Positions 15,666-22,287 of a DNA stretch of 64,000 nucleotides are shown here, in pieces. The notes under the pieces were generated by a model, which saw nothing but the letters and a program-made list of their open reading frames with translations, ran no database searches and had not been told where the DNA came from. The stretch's first letter is position 1, and each line of letters opens with the position of its first letter. The position numbers were made by a program, and so were the translations under genes. Location: assembly GCA_017510785.1 (NCBI GenBank), contig JAFWMH010000001.1:1-64000 (forward strand), written 5' to 3'. This DNA is from Atopobiaceae bacterium. Lineage in GTDB: Bacteria; Actinomycetota; Coriobacteriia; Coriobacteriales; Atopobiaceae.

Positions 15666-15760
15666 GCCAGGGGTTTTCTCCTGGCATTATTGTTTTGGAG
15701 GGCACCGTGCCAGAGGTCGGCATCTTCATCGGCGAAAGCGCACCCGGGAAGGCTCTTCGT
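15666..15760 (+). promoter_or_regulatory. Hairpin H2 with leader and degenerate ORF start
   Basis: GCCAGG (15666-15671) pairs with CCTGGC (15680-15685) and is followed by a T-rich stretch, then GGAGGG and a GTG at 15707. A TATAAA box lies at 15627-15632. The first codons give PEVGIFIGESAPGK, reminiscent of the IFxDESG opening of DUF3800 proteins, but the rest is not. It repeats the promoter-hairpin-ribosome site layout seen at 14840 and 16542. Confidence 0.4.
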
Positions 15761-15842
15761 CTCTTTTGGCGCGTTCGTACGTCGCCTGCCCATAAAAGGA
15801 CGTTATACACGATGCGTTCTCGTACGCGCTCGCAAAAGACAC

Positions 15843-16043
15843 GACGCTCTACTCGAAACCGGCGACAAGCTGCTGTTCTACGACCTCGGCGATGGCTCGG
15901 TGGCGATGAGGAGCGCGAGGCTCAGCGCCCTGCGCGAGCTCCAGGGCGCATTCGACGGCGCGGCCGATGAGGCCGGCCTCGAAACCGAGGAGGACGTCGC
16001 CGCGCTCGTGCGCGAGGTCCATCGCGACATGGCGGGCCGCTAG
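15843..16043 (+). pseudogene. Probable antitoxin partner of the PIN toxin, 5' end broken
   Basis: The frame ending at 16043 reads LLETGDKLLFYDLGDGSVA and MRSARLSALRELQGAFD, then AGLETEEDVAALVREVHRD. This looks like a small antitoxin directly abutting the PIN gene. No start codon with a ribosome site exists in this frame nearby. A different frame just upstream reads DAFSYALAKDTTLYS, so a one-base frameshift near 15850 may split the gene. Confidence 0.45.
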
Positions 16044-16496
16044 ATGCGCGTCATGCTCGATACGAACGTCCTCATCTCCTACGCCATCTTCGGGTCGGGA
16101 ACCATTGCGAGGGTGGTCGAGGATGTCGCCCTGAACCACGAGCTAATCCTGTCCACCTATGTGATTGACGAGTTCCGAGAGGTCGTGGCAAGGAGGTGGC
16201 CGGCCAGGTCGGTCGCTGTGGAGCGGTTTCTCGCTCGCGCACCTTTCGAGACTGTGGTCACACCCAAGCTCATCGAGGATGGGTTGTTCGAGATACGCGA
16301 CGAGCTCGACTACCCGGTGTTGTACTCTGCCGTGGTGGGCTTCGCCGACGTCCTTGTAGCGGGCGGCAAGGATTTCGCCGACGTGGACGTGGAGAGGCCG
16401 GACATCGTCACCCCCGCCCAATACCTCGAGCGCTACGCAAGTTTGCCACGCGCGATTCGGCGTATCGGATGTATAGAACTCCCGCGATCGTGGTAA
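16044..16496 (+). CDS. PIN-domain toxin (VapC-like)
   Basis: The 150-residue protein begins MRVMLDTNVLISYAIF, the classic PIN-domain opening with the first metal-binding Asp. It continues with LSTYVIDEFREVVARRW (second acidic residue) and ADVLVAGGKDFADV (C-terminal acidic cluster GGKDF). PIN toxins are Mg-dependent RNases cutting tRNA or rRNA. The ATG follows the antitoxin-like stop without a gap. Since the antitoxin frame looks broken, it is unclear how this toxin is kept in check; a start elsewhere or a paralogous antitoxin are options. Confidence 0.82.
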   Translation: MRVMLDTNVLISYAIFGSGTIARVVEDVALNHELILSTYVIDEFREVVARRWPARSVAVERFLARAPFETVVTPKLIEDGLFEIRDELDYPVLYSAVVGFADVLVAGGKDFADVDVERPDIVTPAQYLERYASLPRAIRRIGCIELPRSW

Positions 16497-16541
16497 AATG
16501 AGTACATATTTGGGGCGCGCCAGAGGCGGGTCCCACCCAAC

Positions 16542-16567
16542 GGCGGGGGAGGTACCCCCGCCATTTT
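16542..16567 (+). promoter_or_regulatory. Hairpin H3 with T-run in the leader of the DUF3800 gene
   Basis: GGCGGGGG (16542-16549) and CCCCCGCC (16555-16562) pair perfectly around a 5-base loop and are followed by ATTTTC. A TAAAAT -10-like box lies at about 16491-16496, overlapping the PIN stop. AGGAAAGCGAAGG leads to the ATG at 16589. Confidence 0.6.
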
Positions 16568-16588
16568 CTACAGCAGGAAAGCGAAGGT

Positions 16589-17269
16589 ATGGAACGGGTA
16601 CTGTCGATTTTTTGCGACGAAAGCGGCGATATGGGAATGGCCAGCGCGCACTCTCCCTACTACATCGTTGCCCTCGTATTCCACGACCAGTCACAACCCA
16701 TCAATGAGCAGGCCGACCGTCTCAAATCAAGCCTAACAACAGAAGGCTTTTCGCCTGACGAAGCCATACATACCGGTCCCCTCATCAGGCGAGAACAGCA
16801 GTACCGCGAGCACACCCCTCGAGACAGGCGACGAATACTCTCGCACCTGGAACGTTTTGCGCGCCATTGTCCCATAACCGCCAAGACCTTCGCCATCGAC
16901 AAACGAGTCTACGGAGGAGGCCGTGACCTCGCCGAGCGTCTGGCGCGTGAGATGGGATCTTTCGTGTCCGAGAACCTCTCCATGTTCCAGTCGTTCGAGC
17001 ATGTTATCGTCTACTACGACCATGGGCAGACTGAGGTATTCAACACCTTAAGGACCATCTTCGGGACGGCACTCTTCGGCGCGGAGTTTCGAACTGTCGA
17101 TCCCAAGGACTACCGCCTTTTTCAGGTCGCCGATCTCGTATGCACCCTCGAACTCCTCAGCCAGAAGCTCGAAGCGGGAACGATGAGCAACTCGGAAAGG
17201 TCCTTTTTCGGCAACGCAAAGGCGCTTCGGAGAAACCATCTTCGACTACTCCACAAACTGAAACGCTAG
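16589..17269 (+). CDS. DUF3800 domain-containing protein
   Basis: The 226-residue protein starts VLSIFCDESGDMGMAS, the DUF3800 pattern with conserved acidic residues. It has SPYYIVALVFHDQ, a middle VIVYYDHGQTEVFNTLRTIF and the terminal DPKDYRLFQVADLVCTLELL, again with paired Asp residues. DUF3800 proteins are thought to have an RNase H-like fold, but their activity is not established to my knowledge. The gene has its own leader with hairpin H3. A truncated sister copy lies at 14886. It ends just before helicase tail D. Confidence 0.82.
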   Translation: MERVLSIFCDESGDMGMASAHSPYYIVALVFHDQSQPINEQADRLKSSLTTEGFSPDEAIHTGPLIRREQQYREHTPRDRRRILSHLERFARHCPITAKTFAIDKRVYGGGRDLAERLAREMGSFVSENLSMFQSFEHVIVYYDHGQTEVFNTLRTIFGTALFGAEFRTVDPKDYRLFQVADLVCTLELLSQKLEAGTMSNSERSFFGNAKALRRNHLRLLHKLKR

Positions 17270-17360
17270 CGCACATAACGCCTCCAAGCTCAGTCATGCC
17301 TGTTTTGTCACTTGGGACTTCTCGGCAAGCTCCTAGCGATAAAACCGTCCGCAGGAGACT

Positions 17361-17427
17361 GCGTCTTGTCTACTCGCGCGACCTCGGCGAGATCGCGCTC
17401 AACCACGCGCTGCTCGCGCGCATGGCA
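17361..17427 (+). pseudogene. Helicase tail fragment D
   Basis: About 22 codons (VYSRDLGEIALNHALLARM) match the helicase C-terminus. Right after LARMA the sequence switches to the reverse strand of a second rloA 3' end. It has no start of its own. Confidence 0.7.
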
Positions 17428-17435
17428 GATATTCG

Positions 17436-17580
17436 CTACTCCTCTCCGTAGTGGACGAAGGCCGGTACGGCACCGTAGCGCCCCTCGAGGCACGCTTTGG
17501 TTATGTCCTTATCAAAACGGTCCTTGAAGCGGTCGAGCGAGTAGAGCTTGCTGTTCCCGTTGGCCCCGCGGTCAACAACC
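17436..17580 (-). pseudogene. Duplicate 3' end of rloA
   Basis: About 145 bases are nearly identical to 19506-19650, covering the last ~48 codons of the intact rloA gene, including its stop. The equivalent of the rloB start that should follow is mutated and runs into helicase tail D. This shows that another rloA copy once lay here or that its end was copied. Confidence 0.8.
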
Positions 17581-17597
17581 TTTTCGTGAGCCAAATC

Positions 17598-18587
17598 CTA
17601 TTGACGGGATTCATTGTGGCGGAGCGAGCGGGCGGATTTCAGCCCATGGGCGTCGGTCGCGCTGAGTGCGGCATCCACGATGGCACCCTCGAGAGCCTCG
17701 GCGGCAAGCACGCCCACCACGTCGAGCGCGGCGTCCACGACACCTGTCGCCATAACGAACACGGTGTCTCCGTCGGCGGTGGTGTGGGTCGGTCGAATCG
17801 CATGCGCGTAGGCATCCGCACACATCTGGGCGACCTTGGTTGCCTGCGCCTTGGTGAGGTTCGCGTTGGTCACCACGCATGAGATGGTGGTATTCGTGCG
17901 CAGAGGCATCGGCTCGGCCTGCTCGAGCAGCGCCTGAGGCCCGTCGATGATGCGCGTCAGGCTCTCGTCGAGCACGCCCGCGAGATTCTCGCCGCTTGCC
18001 GGGTCCACGACGTTTCCGAGCGCATTGACGGCAGCAACCGCACCGCAAACGAGTTCCCCACAGGTGCGGACCGACTCGCCGAGGCCTGTCTTCATGCAGC
18101 GCGACATGCCGCAAACCTTGCCGGCGGTGCAGCCGGTGCCGGAGCCCACGTTCCCTCGCTCGAGCGGTACGCCAGCGGGCCTGTCGAGTGCGGCTGCCAC
18201 GGCGGCGGCCCCGTCATCGGCCGTCGGCCTGACGTCCGGACGTCCGCAGGGGAGGTCGAAGACGCTCGCTCCGCACACGATGGGAACCTTGGCAACGCCC
18301 ACGTCGAAGCCGATGTCGCGACGCTCGAGCTCGTCGGCAATGCCACAGGTCGCGGCCAATCCGAAGGCACTTCCCCCGGAGAGGGAGACGGCATGCACGA
18401 CCTGCACTGTCTCCTCCGGTCGCAACAGGTCCGTCTCCCTCGTTGCGGGAGCTCCGCCGCATACGTCCACGCCGCCGGTCGCCCCCGCAGGACACACGAT
18501 TACCGTGCAGCCGGTGCCACCCTCCTCGTTGGTGGCATGACCCGCGTAGATTCCCTCGATGTCGGTGATGCTTTCGTATTTCGCCAT
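17598..18587 (-). CDS. P1 family peptidase (DmpA/NylC-like aminopeptidase or amidase)
   Basis: The 329-residue protein starts with ITDIEGIYAGHATNEEGG, as in the P1/S58 family. It has VHAVSLSGGSAFGLAATCG, NVGSGTGCTAGK and the autocleavage region RTNTTISCVVTNANLTKAQ. In this Ntn-hydrolase-like family a Ser or Thr in that last segment becomes the N-terminal nucleophile after self-processing, here most likely a Thr in NTTIS. It should hydrolyse N-terminal residues or cyclic/short amides in the cytoplasm. It is flanked by the rloA remnant and helicase tail E, so a housekeeping-type enzyme is lodged in the accessory region. Confidence 0.85.
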   Translation of the reverse strand: MAKYESITDIEGIYAGHATNEEGGTGCTVIVCPAGATGGVDVCGGAPATRETDLLRPEETVQVVHAVSLSGGSAFGLAATCGIADELERRDIGFDVGVAKVPIVCGASVFDLPCGRPDVRPTADDGAAAVAAALDRPAGVPLERGNVGSGTGCTAGKVCGMSRCMKTGLGESVRTCGELVCGAVAAVNALGNVVDPASGENLAGVLDESLTRIIDGPQALLEQAEPMPLRTNTTISCVVTNANLTKAQATKVAQMCADAYAHAIRPTHTTADGDTVFVMATGVVDAALDVVGVLAAEALEGAIVDAALSATDAHGLKSARSLRHNESRQ

Positions 18588-18693
18588 GACGTCTCCCTAG
18601 TCTCGAACGAACCGTTCATGATACGTTTTACCATGAACTACGAAGGGTTTGTCGCCTTTGATAAAGGAGGTGGCCCCATTTGCCACTCTTGGT

Positions 18694-18745
18694 GACCGGC
18701 GAGCGGATGCGCGCCGGTCTCGAGGAGAACTACGCGCAGGTGTGA
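18694..18745 (+). pseudogene. Helicase tail fragment E
   Basis: The last codons before a TGA read GERMRAGLEENYAQV, closely resembling the helicase end (REQMRADLEDYYARV in tail C). It is the shortest fragment and lies one base from the end of rloB on the other strand. Confidence 0.55.
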
Positions 18746-18746
18746 G

Positions 18747-19502
18747 TCAGTCAGGATTATTGTTCGACTGGGTATAAGAGTAATCTTCTCGAATGCTTTC
18801 GATGATGCGCCCGATGTTACACGTCAGCTCACCCAACGCGCCATCGAGACTCTGGTTGAGATGCCTCTCCGCCCTGATCGCTGTGTCCACCTCCTTGGCG
18901 AGCATCCCCACGCCCGGATTCCGCTTCGGATTCATCTTGTAGACACTGGTGAAGAGCCTCTGCACGAACCGCTGTTTTCCGCACTTCCTATTCTCCAGAA
19001 TCTCTTTTGCGTTCGGTCGAACAAACTCGTCGTATGCCCCGTCTGCATGCAGGAGCAGGAACAGCTCGAAACTCGGATTGGTCACGGCAAGTATGTCGTT
19101 GGCGTCGGCGGACTCCTTGACCTTATCGAACTCTGTCGCTTTGCCCTCGCCTCCCCCACGCCCCTCGCCGACCCTACTGTAAACATCAAGGTCGAACACG
19201 ATTATCATTCGATCGTACCTCGAGTCGAACAGCCATCTATTGCTCTCCTTTTCCCTCTGGGCAAACTTCACCAGAGCTTGTGGATTCGAGAGGCCTTCGT
19301 CAGCCTCAGTCTTCTCCCAAAGGCACAAGTCAACCAAGGGGTGAATGCCGAGCTCGTTGCGGCGATCAACCAGCGCCCTGAAGTAGTGGACCTCAGTCTT
19401 GCTCCCCTCGCAAATGAAAACGTACTTCCTACGAGGTTCCTCTTGATCCAGCGTGTCCGTCTCGCGCTTGTTCCAACTACCGTACTCGCGTATGGGAGGC
19501 AT
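18747..19502 (-). CDS. rloB: RloB-like protein (TOPRIM-type nuclease partner)
   Basis: The 251-residue protein shows RloB features: RRKYVFICEGSKTEVHYF with the catalytic-type Glu, MIIVFDLDV with paired acidic residues, and LAVTNPSFELFLLLH. RloB is predicted to have a TOPRIM-like nuclease fold. RloA/RloB pairs resemble AbiLi/AbiLii abortive-infection genes and occur in defence islands. The start lies 3 bases after the rloA stop, with GGAGAGGAG as ribosome site inside the rloA end. A GGGEGK-type glycine-rich insertion interrupts the middle. Confidence 0.85.
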   Translation of the reverse strand: MPPIREYGSWNKRETDTLDQEEPRRKYVFICEGSKTEVHYFRALVDRRNELGIHPLVDLCLWEKTEADEGLSNPQALVKFAQREKESNRWLFDSRYDRMIIVFDLDVYSRVGEGRGGGEGKATEFDKVKESADANDILAVTNPSFELFLLLHADGAYDEFVRPNAKEILENRKCGKQRFVQRLFTSVYKMNPKRNPGVGMLAKEVDTAIRAERHLNQSLDGALGELTCNIGRIIESIREDYSYTQSNNNPD

Positions 19503-19505
19503 TCC

Positions 19506-20849
19506 CTACTCCTCTCCGTAGTGGACGAAGGCCGGTACGGCACCGTAGCGCCCCTCGAGGTACGCTTTGGTTATGTCCTTGTCAAAGCGGTCCTTGAAAC
19601 GGTCAAGCGAGTAGAGCTTGCTATTCCCGTTGGCCCCGCGGTCGACAAACCAGATCTCGTCGCGTCTGAAGAGCTCTTGGTCCATGATTGACGCCTCGTG
19701 CGAGCTGAAGATAATCTGACACGACCCCTCGGAATTCGACTCCATGAACAACTCCAAGAAGTGCCTGACCAACATGGGGTGAAGGCTCCTCTCGAGCTCA
19801 TCCACCACATACACCGTGTCTTCGGCCGCGTCGAGCAGCATGCCCATGAGGTCGAAGAGGCGACGGGTACCATCCGACTCCTCGCGAAAGTCGAAGAGCG
19901 ACGAAACGCCTCCGTGGCGCAAGCGTAGCACCGACACGTTCGAGATGCCATCCGCGCTAATGTCGAAGAAGAAGAAGCCGTCTCGTGTCTGGAGACACCC
20001 ACGAATCATGCCCCCTCCCAGACCCCTAAGCTTCGAGTTCGCATCCAAGAGAATCTGCTCCATTGACTGCTCACCCGCAGCGTCAGCCAACGCCTCCGGT
20101 GTTATGGCCTCCGGACAGACCCCAGAGACGCCCGTGTCGAAGGAAGCGAGTAGCCTACCGGCACGATCCATTCCCCTCCAGCTCAGGAGGTACTTGGCAT
20201 CGCGCATCGGCCCCATGGGCGTGATGACAACGATGTTTTCCGTCAGCCACCGATATGCGTCAACGAACACTTGGAACGCAGAATCGCTCGCATAGCGCTT
20301 CGAGCGGTTGAGCTCACTAAGGAAAAGGGTGCCAGTCCCAACGTCGAAGTCATCAGCGTACGTCCGGAACCTGCCCTCGTCACGGTCCGAGAACTCCACG
20401 TTCGAAGTGATGGGGTCATCCGATAAAGCGTCAACGACGAGCAGGGGCGTGGAGCGATCTCCGTGCAACTCATACAGCCACTCTTCCATTATCTTCATCT
20501 CGGAGAGAATGGCAGAGAATCCATATGCGAACACGTGCCCGCCAACCGTGAACTGAAGCTCGAAGACACTCTTGCGCGTCCGGTTTGCGTCGTCGTTTCG
20601 GCAGTAGCGGCCGCTAAAAGAAATCTCGAGCCCTTCCCTCAGCACCCGCTGCACGAAAGAGAAGAGGTCGATAAGGTTCGACTTGCCGGCTGCGTTCGCG
20701 CCATACACGGCTGCGTACTTGAGCACCTTGGCCCCGTTCAGCCTCCTTACGTGCTCTTCCTTGCGCCTGATCTTCGAAGACGAGATCATCACCAGCTCCG
20801 TGGGTTCCTTGAAGGACTTGTAGTTCTCCACCGTAGCACGAATGAGCAT
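19506..20849 (-). CDS. rloA: RloA-like AAA ATPase (ATP-binding defence protein)
   Basis: The 447-residue protein begins MLIRATVENYKSFKEPTEL, continues with the Walker A GANAAGKSN, and has the late ABC/OLD-type elements VYVVDELERSLHP (Walker B plus signature region) and IIFSSHEASIMD (H-loop). This is the AAA_15/AAA_21 class used as the sensor/motor of many two-gene defence systems. The start has a strong AGGAGGTG. It is followed by rloB in the same operon. A 145-base near-identical duplicate of its 3' end lies at 17436. Confidence 0.87.
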   Translation of the reverse strand: MLIRATVENYKSFKEPTELVMISSSKIRRKEEHVRRLNGAKVLKYAAVYGANAAGKSNLIDLFSFVQRVLREGLEISFSGRYCRNDDANRTRKSVFELQFTVGGHVFAYGFSAILSEMKIMEEWLYELHGDRSTPLLVVDALSDDPITSNVEFSDRDEGRFRTYADDFDVGTGTLFLSELNRSKRYASDSAFQVFVDAYRWLTENIVVITPMGPMRDAKYLLSWRGMDRAGRLLASFDTGVSGVCPEAITPEALADAAGEQSMEQILLDANSKLRGLGGGMIRGCLQTRDGFFFFDISADGISNVSVLRLRHGGVSSLFDFREESDGTRRLFDLMGMLLDAAEDTVYVVDELERSLHPMLVRHFLELFMESNSEGSCQIIFSSHEASIMDQELFRRDEIWFVDRGANGNSKLYSLDRFKDRFDKDITKAYLEGRYGAVPAFVHYGEE

Positions 20850-20880
20850 TGCGCACCTCCTCAGAAACGATCGCGTGTGT

Positions 20881-20913
20881 CCTAACTATAGTTATATTTA
20901 GTGAAAGTTTCAC
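20881..20913 (-). promoter_or_regulatory. Promoter/operator upstream of rloA
   Basis: On the minus strand TATAGT within the palindrome AACTATAGTT is a -10 candidate. The perfect inverted repeat GTGAAA-G-TTTCAC (20901-20913) lies directly upstream. No regulator gene for it is adjacent. Confidence 0.4.
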
Positions 20914-20994
20914 CAAATCGACTCTCATAGGCCATAAACAGCACGCAGGCGGCAAGGATCGCGTTGCTTGACAAGATTGCGACGCGTCACATGT

Positions 20995-21082
20995 GTTCGA
21001 GCGCAAGCGTTTCGTGTACCACTCGCGCGGCCTGGGCAAGATCGCGCTTACCCACGCGCTGCTCGCACGCATGGCAGGATAA
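20995..21082 (+). pseudogene. Helicase tail fragment F
   Basis: FERKRFVYHSRGLGKIAL followed by HALLARMAG and a stop matches the same C-terminal segment as tails A-D. It lies upstream of rloA and before the HipA-like gene, forming the last fragment found. Confidence 0.7.
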
Positions 21083-21256
21083 TCCACCACGATGGATGCG
21101 CGTTTCTGCGGCGCGTCTCTCACAAAGAGATTGGCCTCTTCACGTGGGAGGAGGCAGCATGGCACAGAGGTCCATCTGCCGTCCACCTCGTTCAACACGA
21201 AAGCCCAAAATAGTATGCTATGTTTGCATGCGTTCGCTCGAGGCAGGAGTACGGCC

Positions 21257-22033
21257 ATGGCACGCTTTAGGCTCATGAACAAGGACTATCCGGTGCTCGA
21301 GTTCGAATACGACCTCGAGTTACACGTCGCCACGCGCATCGTAGAGGTGCTGGACGCCTCCCACGCCCCGCTGGGTCTGTTCGACGAGCACGGAAACGTA
21401 AGCAAGCGAGACCTCAACTACTGGTGGCGCCATCGCGCCATTCCCGCCTCTCGCGAGCAGGTGGAGCGCCTCCTGGAAAACCTCCGCTTGGACTCGACGC
21501 TGGAGCTTGCCGAGCGGAACTTTGGGCTCTCGCTCTCCGATTGCTACTGGATTGACGACGTTGACGCGCCCCAACGCTGGGAGGACATCAACTTTTTTGA
21601 CAATGACTTCTCGGATGACCTCGGCATCCTCACGCTCGGTCAGGACTCCAGCGCGTCGATGGAGACGCCCGACTACGCACGCGTGAACCTCACCTCGCCA
21701 AACTCCACCGTCGGCGGAGACCTGCGCAAGAAGTGGAAGATCATCGACGGGAAGCGCGTGCTCGTGAAGTCGGGCGTCCCGCAGCTGGAGCTGCCCATAG
21801 ACTTCAAGTACACAGCGAAGCCCTTCAAGTACGACGGCATGCGCCCCTACGACCAGCTTCGCCTCTTAGAGGGACACCTCGGCTGGGTAAGCGAGAAGGC
21901 GCTAGCGGACTTCTGCGACTGCGTGGGCGACGTACTTGGCGCAAACCCGAACATCGCACCCGCCCGCATGGACGTCATCGTGCGGAAGGTCCGGGACTTG
22001 GCAAGCGACGTGGTGTTCGTGTCGCACCGCTAA
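21257..22033 (+). CDS. HipA-like protein lacking the kinase core
   Basis: The N-terminal ~170 residues follow the clostridial/coriobacterial HipA-like pattern: LMNKDYPVLEFEYD, LNYWWRHRAIPASREQVE, FGLSLSDCYWI, WEDINFFDNDFS, then LRKKWKIIDGKRVLVKSG. In full-length relatives as I know them, an ATP-binding kinase domain follows this lysine motif. Here the protein jumps to the C-terminal segment (LPIDFKYTAKPFKYDGMRP) in frame, so roughly 130 residues with the catalytic loop are missing. The start ATG 21257 has AGGCAGGAG upstream. At 258 residues it is too short to be an active kinase; it is either decaying or a truncated regulator. Confidence 0.6.
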   Translation: MARFRLMNKDYPVLEFEYDLELHVATRIVEVLDASHAPLGLFDEHGNVSKRDLNYWWRHRAIPASREQVERLLENLRLDSTLELAERNFGLSLSDCYWIDDVDAPQRWEDINFFDNDFSDDLGILTLGQDSSASMETPDYARVNLTSPNSTVGGDLRKKWKIIDGKRVLVKSGVPQLELPIDFKYTAKPFKYDGMRPYDQLRLLEGHLGWVSEKALADFCDCVGDVLGANPNIAPARMDVIVRKVRDLASDVVFVSHR

Positions 22034-22287
22034 GGTGACAAAACATCACACCTTTAGATGCGATTGATATCTGCTGAAGCCATGCTGCACGGCGTGCGTT
22101 CGCGAGGTTTTGTTAGCTCCTTTAACAAGGCGCCACGGGTGCGTCCTGCCCACCAGACATGCCTGCGCAGCAGCAGCCATTCAAGCTTCGCGCTTGTCTA
22201 AAGACCTTCGGAACGTCGGCCATAAAAGTAATCTAATAGGTATAAGATACAGAGCATCCAAGGATTCTCCGAAGTCGAAGGGAAGAA

